From an uncultured Rhodanobacter sp. (GTDB lineage Bacteria > Pseudomonadota > Gammaproteobacteria > Xanthomonadales > Rhodanobacteraceae): a DNA stretch of 9,822 bases. The stretch is taken from NCBI GenBank assembly GCA_937906285.1, contig CALCWL010000417.1, positions 1 to 9,822 of the forward strand, in the 5' to 3' direction. The notes beneath the pieces are model-generated. The model saw only the letters and a list, made by a program, of their open reading frames with translations, did no database searches and was not told the DNA's origin. The position numbers and the translations under genes are program-made. Shown here piece by piece: positions 1 to 5,374 of the stretch. The first letter of the stretch is position 1. The number at the start of each line of letters is the position of its first letter.

Positions 1-122
1 TGATCACCCCGCGCATCATCCGCAACAGCGACGAGGCCAAGCAGGTCACCGACGAATATCAGGAGAAGTTCGAGTCGCTGGCGCCGCTGCGTGCGCCGGC
101 CCCGGCCGAAGGCAAACCCTGA
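1..122 (+). CDS. gspD: Secretin C-terminus, probably type II secretion GspD (partial)
   Basis: Only the last 39 codons are present, in the frame starting at position 3 and ending with TGA at 120-122; the gene begins left of the window. The peptide opens with ITPRIIRNSDEAKQ, which matches the end of the secretin beta-barrel domain (family pattern LLVF-I/L-TP-R/H-I-V/I-R), followed by a short charged and proline/alanine-rich tail ending in EGKP. Secretins form the outer-membrane channel of type II secretion systems and type IV pili. The charged tail after the TPRIIR motif fits GspD better than PilQ, which usually ends soon after this motif. With so little sequence the GspD/PilQ assignment is inference. 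A strong GC hairpin follows directly and hrpB starts 64 bases downstream on the same strand. Confidence 0.6.
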   Translation, partial: ITPRIIRNSDEAKQVTDEYQEKFESLAPLRAPAPAEGKP

Positions 123-126
123 GCGA

Positions 127-157
127 CCGCCGCCCCGGCGCCATGCCGGGGCGGCGG
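127..157 (+). terminator. Strong GC hairpin after the secretin gene, possible terminator
   Basis: A perfect 13-bp inverted repeat pairs 127-139 with 145-157 around a 5-base loop at 140-144. It starts 4 bases after the secretin stop codon and lies before hrpB, which is where a terminator would be expected. No run of T follows the stem, so it is not a classical intrinsic terminator. It may instead block 3' exonucleases or work with Rho. The stem is seen directly; its role is inferred. Confidence 0.45.
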
Positions 158-173
158 CGCAAGGGCCGCCCGC

Positions 174-179
174 TATCAT
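174..179 (+). promoter_or_regulatory. Candidate -10 box of a leaderless hrpB promoter
   Basis: TATCAT at 174-179 resembles a sigma-70 -10 hexamer and lies only 7 bases before the hrpB ATG at 187. A normal start 6-8 bases after the box would fall at 185-187, giving an mRNA that begins at or next to the AUG. No convincing -35 box is visible in the GC-rich DNA upstream, and no Shine-Dalgarno sequence precedes the ATG, which agrees with a leaderless message. Confidence 0.35.
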
Positions 180-186
180 CGGCACG

Positions 187-2715
187 ATGAGCGTGCCGCC
201 TTCGTTTCCGATCACTCCGCTGCTGCCCGAGATCTGCGCCGCGCTCGCGGCGCAGCCGCGGCTGGTGCTGGAAGCGCCGCCCGGCGCCGGCAAGACCACC
301 CAGGTGCCGCTGGCCCTGCTCGATGCGCCGTGGCTGGCCGGCCGCAGGATCGTGATGCTGGAACCGCGTCGTCTCGCCGCGCGCGCCGCGGCGCAATTCA
401 TGGCGGCGCAGCTCGGCGAGCCGGTCGGGCAGACCGTCGGCTACCGCATCCGCTTCGAATCCAGGGTGAGTGACGCGACCCGCGTCGAGGTGGTCACCGA
501 AGGCATCCTCACCCGGCGGATCCAGGCCGACCCCGAACTGGCCGGCATCGGCGCGATCATCTTCGACGAGTTCCACGAGCGTCACCTGGCCGGCGACCTC
601 GGTGTCGCGCTTGCGCTCGACGTGCAGGCCACCCTGCGACCGGACCTGCGCCTGCTGCTGATGTCGGCCACGCTGGATGGCGAGCGCATCGCCGCCTGGT
701 TCGACGCACCGCGCCTCGCCAGCCCCGGCCGCAGCTTCCCGGTGCGCATCGAGCATCCGCCGCAGCGCGCGCAGGAAAGCGCCGAACAGCACCTCGCCCG
801 CACCGTGCGCCAGGCGCTGAAGGAAACCGACGGCGACGTGCTGGTGTTCCTGCCCGGCCGGCGCGAGATCGCGCGGGCGCAGGCGCTGCTGAATGAATCC
901 CTCTCCCGAAGGGAGAGGGAAGAAAGCCTCGACATCCTTCCCCTGCACGGCGAGCTGTCCCTCACCGAGCAGCAACACGCCCTGGCCCCGGCCGAACCCG
1001 GCACGCGCCGCATCGTGCTGGCCACCAACGTGGCCGAATCGAGCATCACCTTGCCCTGCATCCGCGCCGTGATCGACAGCGGCCTGGCGAGCGAGCCGCG
1101 CTTCGATCCGAACTCCGGCTTCACCCGGCTGGAGACGGTCACCATCTCGCAGGCCTCGGCCGACCAGCGCGCCGGCCGCGCCGGTCGCGTGGCGCCGGGC
1201 GTGGCGTACCGGCTGTGGCCGCAGAGCCGCCGGCTGGAGCGCAGCCGCGGCGCCGAGATCGCCCAGGCGGAGCTGTCCGGTCTGGCGCTCGAACTGGCGG
1301 CCTGGGGCATCACGGCGGCGGACGGCGGCCTGGCCTGGCTCGACCCGCCACCGCCCGGCGCGCTGGCCCAGGGGCGTGAATTGCTGCAGGCGCTCGATGC
1401 GCTGGATCGCGACGCGCGCATCACCGCGCTGGGCCGCCGCATGCTGGAACTGGGCACCAGCCCGCGGCTGGCCGCCGCCGCGCTGCGCGCGCCGCACGAG
1501 CAGCGCGCCGTGGTCGCCGACCTGCTGGCCCTGCTGGAAGCGCGCTCGCCGTTGCGCGGCGCGCAGGCGCGCAACGACGATCTGCGCGTGCGCCTGGCCG
1601 CCTTGCACGCCTGGCGCGACCGCCGCGGTGGCGCCCCGCGCGGCGACGTCGATACCGGCGCGCTGGCTGCGATCGAACAGGCCAGCAAGGGCTGGCGTAG
1701 ACGTCTGGACGTCCGAACCGCAGCCACCGGCGTGCCCGACAGCCACGCCGTGGGCGACCTGCTGGCGCATGCCTTCCCCGACCGCATCGCCCATCGCGAC
1801 GGCGACGATCCGCGCCGCTACGTGCTGGCCAACGGCCGCGGCGCCCGCCTGCACGAACACACGGCGCTGCTCGGCGAACCCTGGCTGGTGGTGACCGACC
1901 TGCGCCTGGAGTCGCGCGACAGCCTGGTGTTCAGCGCCGCGCCGCTGGACCCGCGCACGCTGGAGCGCGATTTCCCCGCGCACTTCATGCGCGAACGCAC
2001 GCTGCGCTGGAACGAGCAGCGCGGCGCCGCCGAGGCGTTCGAGGAACACCGCTTCGGCGCCATCGTGCTGAGCCGCCACAGCGTGCCGGTGCGCCCGGCC
2101 GATGCCTTGCCGGCGATGCTGGCGGCGATCCGCGCGCGCGGACTGGACGCGCTGCCGTGGAGCGACCACGCCCGCCGCCTGCGCGCGCGCATGCAAGCCC
2201 TGCGCGCGTGGCTGCCCGAGCGGGGCCTGCCCGACGTTTCGGACGCGCATCTGCTGGGCACGCTGGAGCAGTGGCTGGCGCCGTACCTGCACGGCAAACA
2301 CCGGCTCGATGCCCTTGGCGCGGAGGAGTTGTCGCAGGCGTTGGCGTCGCTGTTCGACCACTCGCAGCGTCAGCTGCTCGACGCCCAGGCGCCGGAACAA
2401 GTCGTGGTGCCCAGCGGCCAGTCGCGCCGGCTGGAATATGCCGATGCCGACTCGCCGGTGCTGGCGGTGAAACTGCAGGAACTGTTCGGCCTGGCCGACA
2501 CCCCGCGCGTCGGTGGTGGCCGCATCCCCGTCACCCTGCACCTGCTCTCGCCCGCCGGCCGCCCGATCCAGGTCACCCAGGACCTGCGCGGCTTCTGGGA
2601 ACGCACCTACCCCGAGGTGAAAAAGGAACTCAAGGGCCGCTACCCCCGCCACCCCTGGCCCGACGATCCGTGGACGGCGCAGGCCACGCATCGGGCCAAG
2701 CCGCGGGGGACATAG
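187..2715 (+). CDS. hrpB: ATP-dependent helicase HrpB
   Basis: An 842-residue DEAH/RHA-family (superfamily 2) helicase, slightly longer than E. coli HrpB. Motifs run in order: Walker A GAGKTT at residues 33-38, EPRRLAARAAA near 59-69, TEGILTRR near 104-111, the DEFH Walker B box at 127-130, SAT at 160-162, LVFLPGRREI near 219-228, ATNVAESSIT near 279-288, and QRAGRAGR (motif VI) at 327-334. The C-terminus carries the HrpB-specific region and ends with the typical HPWPDDPW block. The family is thought to unwind RNA; the precise role of HrpB is poorly defined. The frame is open from position 91, but ATG 187 starts the expected N-terminus (hydrophobic residues leading to ALAAQPRLVLEAPPGAGK) and sits beside a -10-like box. 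Residues about 238-245 are encoded by a perfect palindrome inserted between motif IV and the LPLHGE strand, an apparent lineage-specific insertion. The 3' end is intact, so the accessory DNA downstream did not damage the gene. Confidence 0.95.
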   Translation: MSVPPSFPITPLLPEICAALAAQPRLVLEAPPGAGKTTQVPLALLDAPWLAGRRIVMLEPRRLAARAAAQFMAAQLGEPVGQTVGYRIRFESRVSDATRVEVVTEGILTRRIQADPELAGIGAIIFDEFHERHLAGDLGVALALDVQATLRPDLRLLLMSATLDGERIAAWFDAPRLASPGRSFPVRIEHPPQRAQESAEQHLARTVRQALKETDGDVLVFLPGRREIARAQALLNESLSRREREESLDILPLHGELSLTEQQHALAPAEPGTRRIVLATNVAESSITLPCIRAVIDSGLASEPRFDPNSGFTRLETVTISQASADQRAGRAGRVAPGVAYRLWPQSRRLERSRGAEIAQAELSGLALELAAWGITAADGGLAWLDPPPPGALAQGRELLQALDALDRDARITALGRRMLELGTSPRLAAAALRAPHEQRAVVADLLALLEARSPLRGAQARNDDLRVRLAALHAWRDRRGGAPRGDVDTGALAAIEQASKGWRRRLDVRTAATGVPDSHAVGDLLAHAFPDRIAHRDGDDPRRYVLANGRGARLHEHTALLGEPWLVVTDLRLESRDSLVFSAAPLDPRTLERDFPAHFMRERTLRWNEQRGAAEAFEEHRFGAIVLSRHSVPVRPADALPAMLAAIRARGLDALPWSDHARRLRARMQALRAWLPERGLPDVSDAHLLGTLEQWLAPYLHGKHRLDALGAEELSQALASLFDHSQRQLLDAQAPEQVVVPSGQSRRLEYADADSPVLAVKLQELFGLADTPRVGGGRIPVTLHLLSPAGRPIQVTQDLRGFWERTYPEVKKELKGRYPRHPWPDDPWTAQATHRAKPRGT
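898..920. repeat. REP-like palindrome inside hrpB
   Basis: A perfect 10-bp inverted repeat, tccctctccc at 898-907 and gggagaggga at 911-920, surrounds a 3-base GAA loop. Palindromes of this CCCTCTCCC/GGGAGAGGG type are common between genes in many GC-rich proteobacteria (general knowledge, not checked here). This copy lies within a coding region and keeps the frame, encoding SLSRREREE in a spot where HrpB proteins normally have a short variable loop. Confidence 0.6.
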
Positions 2716-2757
2716 GGCGCACTGGCCCTGTTTTCCATGGACCTGGCTTGGATCAGG

Positions 2758-2785
2758 TCGGGGTGTCCACTAGCGCAGGAATCAT
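2758..2785 (-). repeat. IS3-type end, direct repeat copy C
   Basis: On the + strand this reads tcggggtgtccactagcgca followed by ggaatcatc. It matches the sequences at 3303-3334 and 3713-3744 closely and in the same orientation. On the - strand it contains TAGTGGACACC, similar to the inner part of the IS3 left end (TAGTGGACAC). It lies between the OsmC-family gene and the end of hrpB and has no transposase gene of its own. Directly left, a 6-bp inverted repeat (2740-2745 with 2754-2759) fills most of the gap to hrpB. Confidence 0.55.
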
Positions 2786-2802
2786 CGTCGGCCCGGGGGA
2801 AG

Positions 2803-3219
2803 TCAGGCGACAGGTTCATGCCACGCGGCCCGCTCGACGGGGCAACCGGATCTGAGCGTGTTGTGTACTTCCGCCAACCGATCGGTTTCCGCGAGAAGCA
2901 ATTCGATCTGCTGCGGAGCGGCGGATGAGTCCACCCTGGCGGAGTAGACGACTGACTCCGCGGCCAAACCGATACCTTTGAACTGTGCGGTGGCGACAAC
3001 CTCGCAGCCGTGGATCGTGATGCCAAGGCGGGCGGCCTCGCGATAGAGGTCATTGCAGTAGCACGTTGCCAGCGCGGCCATGAGGAGTTCGCCACCGTTT
3101 ACCGCGCTACCCGCACCGGTGGCCTTCGCGGAGACGGCAAGGCAGTGCTCGGCGCCGGCCGTGGACAGCCGCACTTCGTGTGCGTCGGGGCGATTGCGGA
3201 CACGGGCCGAAACTTCCAT
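2803..3219 (-). CDS. OsmC-family protein (putative thiol peroxidase)
   Basis: A 138-residue protein, the usual OsmC/Ohr length. It contains the family core GGELLMAALATCYCNDL at residues 42-58 and a second motif SGCPVER at 124-130. Cys53 and Cys126 are the likely redox pair of OsmC/Ohr peroxidases, which reduce organic hydroperoxides in the cytoplasm; Cys55 is extra. Start ATG at 3219 is well supported by AAGGAG at 3228-3233, 8 bases upstream. It reads leftward, towards hrpB. Repeat copy C lies just beyond its stop codon and copy B about 84 bases before its start, so the gene is bracketed by IS3-type ends in direct orientation. The stop TGA lies in GCCTGAC, a one-base variant of an attC R'' box, which may be chance. 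Membership of the family is clear; the substrate is unknown, and it could belong to a non-peroxidase OsmC subgroup. Confidence 0.85.
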   Translation of the reverse strand: MEVSARVRNRPDAHEVRLSTAGAEHCLAVSAKATGAGSAVNGGELLMAALATCYCNDLYREAARLGITIHGCEVVATAQFKGIGLAAESVVYSARVDSSAAPQQIELLLAETDRLAEVHNTLRSGCPVERAAWHEPVA

Positions 3220-3302
3220 GCGCGAACTCCTTCAAGCAAAACGGCAAAAAGGGAACGTGGCTGATTGCGCATCTGACGAAACGGCGGTTTTCCCAGGCCA
3301 TC

Positions 3303-3334
3303 TCAGGGTCTCCACTAAGGCGCTGGAAGGATCC
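3303..3334 (-). repeat. IS3-type end, direct repeat copy B
   Basis: On the + strand this reads tcagggtctccactaaggcg followed by ctggaaggatcc. It has the same orientation as copies A and C and differs from copy A at only a few positions. It marks the point where the IS3 remnant to its right breaks off, shortly after the start of orfB. To its left lies the upstream region of the OsmC-family gene. Confidence 0.55.
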
Positions 3335-3690
3335 TCACCGGTTAGCCTTGTTGCTGCTGCTCGATGAAGGCAAAGCGTTCGCTTTTCGAGCGGAAGTGAA
3401 CGCGATCGCTTTTTTAAAACGGCATGCTCGAGCTTCAGTTGCTCGTAGGCCTTCTTGACCCGCCGCAACTCCTTCAGCTCGGCGGCCACCCCTGGATCGA
3501 CCGTCACACCCTTCGTCATGATCTCGCCCTCGCGTGCCTGTTTGCGCCAACGAGACAGCATGAAAGGGTGGATGTAAAGCGATGCGGCAACCTCCTGCAC
3601 GAGCGCGCCGGGAAGCGTGCTCAAACGCACCGCCGTGGCTTTGAATTCGTCGTTGTAGCGAGTGATAGTTCGTGGTCCTGGCTTGGGCAT
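3335..3690 (-). pseudogene. IS3-family transposase OrfA, frameshifted, with orfB deleted
   Basis: The protein starts MPKPGPRTITRYNDEFKATA and contains a helix-turn-helix region (VQEVAASLYIHPFMLSRWRK) followed by a leucine-zipper-like segment (ELKELRRVKKAYEQLKLEH). This is the DNA-binding OrfA of IS3-family elements. ATG 3690 has GGAG at 3697-3700. At an A-run on the coding strand (T-run 3410-3415) the expected continuation KKAIAFTSARKANA, ending at TGA 3335, lies in the -1 frame. In the frame of the start codon the reading goes off-family and stays open to 3232. Either one A has been lost or the run is the usual IS3 -1 slippage site. A third frame still shows the start of OrfB (SKSERFAFIEQQQQG) and then stops at TAA 3342-3344. 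The rest of orfB, with its DDE catalytic core, is missing, so the element cannot transpose by itself. Confidence 0.8.
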
Positions 3691-3712
3691 GGGACGCTCC
3701 TGAGATGTTAGT

Positions 3713-3744
3713 TCAGGGTGTCCACTAAAGCGTAGGAACTATCC
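3713..3744 (-). repeat. IS3-type left end, direct repeat copy A
   Basis: On the + strand this reads tcagggtgtccactaaagcg followed by taggaactatcc. On the - strand TTTAGTGGACACCC leads into orfA, so this is the left end of the IS3 remnant. The outer part (TTCCTACGC then TTTAGTG) also resembles the outer half of the neighbouring attC at 4232-4288 (TTCCAGCG then TTAGTG). The exact boundary between IS end and attC is therefore uncertain by some bases. Confidence 0.6.
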
Positions 3745-4228
3745 CGTCCGCCTCGAACGAGTGGTTAGGGCCCGACGCGCGACGCCAAACGAAGAAGAAC
3801 ACCAGCGCGCCAGCGAAGCCATGTAGCCCGAAGCACACAACACTTTGTGCGTAATTGAGCCAGCCATAGAAAGTCTTTTGGCCGTTGATAACAAAGTCTA
3901 CTGGTGTGCCGTACCAGTTACCTGCCGACGAAAATCCAGCGTACTCGGACCAACCGTAGACCGCTACCGGAAGCGTCGCAACGACCAAACCGATTGTACC
4001 GAGGGACCACCAAGACAAGTACTTGAAGTGCCGAAGGAGCAGAAGCGAAGGAATGCCAACGACGACGACGACTGGCGCCGCGAGGACCGCAGCAAACAGA
4101 GGAAGACCAAAGAGATCGCCCGGAGAGACACGGCCGCCAGCTATAAGTGCTGGCAAAAGGAACCACGCAAACAGAACGAAGGGTTGGATAGCGATTGCTG
4201 CAGCAGTAGCGAGCAAGAGTGCTTTCAT
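3725..4228 (-). CDS. Cassette 3: unknown four-helix membrane protein
   Basis: A 167-residue hydrophobic protein that I do not recognise. Four membrane segments are visible, about residues 3-30, 41-66, 71-92 and 127-149, with a polar loop between the third and fourth. The start is ATG 4228, 9 bases inside the cassette boundary; GTG 4234 lies within the attC core itself and is less likely. No good ribosome binding site is visible, as is common for cassette genes. The C-terminus GPNHSFEADG is encoded by the attC sequence, and the last residues IVPTL and the TAG stop at 3725-3727 come from the IS3-type end that replaced the other half of the site. The native protein therefore probably had a different tail. 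Base composition is less GC-rich than hrpB. Function unknown. Confidence 0.7.
   Translation of the reverse strand: MKALLLATAAAIAIQPFVLFAWFLLPALIAGGRVSPGDLFGLPLFAAVLAAPVVVVVGIPSLLLLRHFKYLSWWSLGTIGLVVATLPVAVYGWSEYAGFSSAGNWYGTPVDFVINGQKTFYGWLNYAQSVVCFGLHGFAGALVFFFVWRRASGPNHSFEADGIVPTL
3744..3770 (-). other. Half attC site, cut by an IS3-type end
   Basis: On the + strand this reads ccgtccgcctcgaacgagtg then gttaggg. It matches the corresponding half of the attC at 4232-4288 (gccgtccgcctcgaatgatt then gattaggc) and carries the R'' box next to the cassette 3 gene. The complementary half, which should hold gcggcggc and the GTTRRRY core, is missing and replaced by repeat copy A. The site therefore cannot fold into the normal attC hairpin. 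Confidence 0.7.
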
Positions 4229-4237
4229 GGACACTAA
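3744..4237 (-). mobile_element. Integron gene cassette 3, right half of attC lost
   Basis: It begins with TTAGTG at 4237 on the - strand and holds the 167-residue membrane-protein gene. Its attC is broken at about 3744 by the IS3-type end, so the cassette can no longer be excised in the normal way. Confidence 0.7.
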
Positions 4238-4288
4238 CGCTGGAATTGAGCGGCGGCGTAGCCGTCCGCCTCGAATGATTGATTAGGC
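4232..4288 (-). other. Integron attC recombination site (57 bp)
   Basis: On the + strand the site runs from cactaac (4232-4238) to attaggc (4282-4288). Its centre, gcggcggc-gta-gccgtccgc at 4250-4269, forms an 8-bp stem with one extrahelical T and a 3-base loop, the expected asymmetry of an attC. The core boxes are slightly off consensus: GTTAGTG instead of GTTRRRY, and GCCTAAT instead of RYYYAAC. It separates cassette 2 (right) from cassette 3 (left), and the TAA stop of the cassette 2 gene lies in its R'' box. Confidence 0.88.
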
Positions 4289-4873
4289 CCGATCTCGGAA
4301 GAGTACACGGCCGTCGCCCATGTTTAGAAGGAAGGCTTTTGGAATGAATAGCTGACTTAGAGGTTGGAGTTCATTCATCCGGTTTTTGTAGAGCAAAGTT
4401 ATAAGTACGATCAGTCCTGCCATTGCGTTGAGCAAATTTATCAACGTGGCTTCTTCGAAGTGCTCAGAACGATGGTGCTTCACCTTATTCGTTGCGGTCC
4501 ACCAAGAAGGTGGATTCTGAGCGCTTTCCCAGCTAGACCACGGGTGAAGCTCTATCCCGAACCTGGGGATGGTGGTAAGAGCTTTATGAATGGTCGGATA
4601 CGTAGCCGTAAGTTCTGTTTGATATTTTCCGATGCTCGCTGCTTTCGACGAATCTGAAATGCTTCTACAAACAATTTTCGCAAGAACGTCGACCTCTGAG
4701 GAAGCCGCCATCAACAGACGGGCAATTTCGATGGAGTAACAATGAAAGTTGCTTTCAGCGAACTCGATCCAGCGCGAGAGTCTGATGACGTCTTCCTCTA
4801 GGCAGAGAAAGTAAGTCCAGTGCGGGTGCGTTTGGATTTTCGACGACTTCACGATCACTCTCTAAGGGCCTAA
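4238..4873 (-). mobile_element. Integron gene cassette 2
   Basis: This 636-bp unit lies between the G/TT cut points of the two complete attC sites and holds the single unknown soluble-protein gene plus its attC. There is almost no spare DNA between core and gene. Confidence 0.82.
4283..4858 (-). CDS. Cassette 2: unknown soluble protein
   Basis: A protein of 191 residues from GTG 4858, or 189 from GTG 4852; the latter has AGAG at a better distance and may be the true start. I do not recognise it with confidence. It looks mainly alpha-helical, with the segment SWWTATNKVKHHRSEHFEEA at residues 118-137 followed by a hydrophobic helix (LINLLNAMAGLIVLITLLY, 139-157). A tryptophan pair followed by NKVKH-R and then a helical stretch recalls proteins of unknown function that may belong to the HEPN-like helical group; this is a weak, unverified impression and the Rx4-6H motif is not present. 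The TAA stop lies inside the R'' box of the following attC, which ties the gene to the cassette. Start codon and codon use differ from the GC-rich flanks. Confidence 0.72.
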   Translation of the reverse strand: MIVKSSKIQTHPHWTYFLCLEEDVIRLSRWIEFAESNFHCYSIEIARLLMAASSEVDVLAKIVCRSISDSSKAASIGKYQTELTATYPTIHKALTTIPRFGIELHPWSSWESAQNPPSWWTATNKVKHHRSEHFEEATLINLLNAMAGLIVLITLLYKNRMNELQPLSQLFIPKAFLLNMGDGRVLFRDRA

Positions 4874-4923
4874 CGCTTGAATTAAGCGGCGGCGCAGCCG
4901 TCCGCTTGGATGAAATGTTAGGC
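4868..4923 (-). other. Integron attC recombination site (56 bp)
   Basis: A textbook attC: on the + strand it begins gcctaac (4868-4874) and ends gttaggc (4917-4923), perfect 7-bp complementary R boxes. The inner stem gcggcggc-gca-gccgtccgc has one extrahelical T and a 3-base loop, as in the attC at 4232-4288. The spacers between outer and inner boxes pair poorly, as expected. It separates cassette 1 from cassette 2, and the stop TAA (4918-4920) of the cassette 1 gene lies in its R'' box. Confidence 0.93.
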
Positions 4924-5373
4924 ATCTGCCTCGTTGCAGTGCCGGTCTACGTTTTGGAAATGTATGAAGATGCAAGCCGCGAGGACGATGCCAAGCACAG
5001 TAAGAACTATGCCTGCGCATTCGGAAAGGCGCCATACGGTAGCCACTACCGAGACAAACAATGCTGGATAGCCAAGAAAACTGACTGCGGAAGCTAAGAA
5101 TACGTTGAGGTGGCCATAAGTTCTCTCCCCGTGAAAAAGGTACGCGCTCACGTACAAGGCTCCGAACAGCCAAACTAGCAGCGAAACAATTGCCGCCCAC
5201 AGCGATACAACGCTATAAGAGGGCTGACCTTGTGTTTGGGCAAGCAGGATGATAATTCCGGCAGAAAAGCCGGCAGCCGAAAGCGCTGTATTGCGCATCT
5301 GCTCAAGTTGCTCTTTGAGAAGATGACTCCTGAAATGAGTGATGGGATCTGAGAACTTCATGAGGAGGCCTAA
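4874..5373 (-). mobile_element. Integron gene cassette 1
   Basis: The boundaries follow the G/TT cut points of the core sites: TTAGGC begins at 5373 on the - strand and the cassette ends with the G at 4874. The 500-bp unit holds one gene and its attC. The short distance from core to start codon and the stop inside the attC are typical of cassettes. Confidence 0.8.
4918..5361 (-). CDS. Cassette 1: unknown four-helix membrane protein
   Basis: A 147-residue protein that I do not recognise. A short charged N-terminus (residues 1-24, MKFSDPITHFRSHLLKEQLE) is followed by four hydrophobic segments at about 26-42, 49-76, 86-110 and 115-135, and a short polar tail ending NEADA. This suggests a small inner-membrane protein with both ends on the same side. 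Start ATG 5361 lies 7 bases inside the cassette core (GTTAGGC on the - strand); CTCC rather than GGAG precedes it, so no Shine-Dalgarno is visible. The stop TAA overlaps the R'' box of the following attC. It is the first cassette of the array. Function unknown. Confidence 0.72.
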   Translation of the reverse strand: MKFSDPITHFRSHLLKEQLEQMRNTALSAAGFSAGIIILLAQTQGQPSYSVVSLWAAIVSLLVWLFGALYVSAYLFHGERTYGHLNVFLASAVSFLGYPALFVSVVATVWRLSECAGIVLTVLGIVLAACIFIHFQNVDRHCNEADA

Positions 5374-5374
5374 C
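5368..5374 (-). other. Core site at the proximal end of the cassette array (attI-like or leftover)
   Basis: GTTAGGC on the - strand (gcctaac on +) is a consensus GTTRRRY core directly before cassette 1. The DNA to its right (5375-5430) does not fold into an attC-like hairpin, so this is either the junction with a former attI or a secondary site where a cassette was inserted. No integrase gene accompanies it in the window. Confidence 0.5.

Larger units (their letters stand above)
3335..3744 (-). mobile_element. Truncated IS3-family insertion sequence
   Basis: The left end is repeat copy A (3713-3744), followed inward by a 22-base leader, a Shine-Dalgarno sequence and orfA. The right part is lost: the sequence ends after about 20 codons of orfB and abuts repeat copy B, which has the same orientation as A and so is not this element's inverted right end. 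About 400 bp remain of the roughly 1.2-1.3 kb usual for the family. The left end lies within an attC site of the adjoining cassette array. No target-site duplication can be identified because the right end is absent. Confidence 0.7.

Noticed and set aside
1698..1714. Two tandem met-box-like 8-mers (agacgtct, ggacgtcc) that could suggest a MetJ operator
   Set aside because: They lie deep in the hrpB coding region, and MetJ is typical of Enterobacterales and Vibrio rather than the organism suggested here.
46..2691. Long open frame on the - strand opposite hrpB
   Set aside because: It is an arginine, glutamine and alanine-rich shadow of a GC-rich gene; hrpB on the + strand has all helicase motifs.
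3232..3334. Tail of the open frame that continues orfA to position 3232
   Set aside because: After the A-run the reading is off-family and crosses repeat copy B into the OsmC upstream region, so it is not part of a real protein.
3723..3770. A complete short attC of 48 bp spanning copy A and the half site
   Set aside because: The left part lacks the gcggcggc arm needed to pair with gccgtccgc, and the same left part recurs at two places without the attC half. It was kept only as an alternative in the findings.
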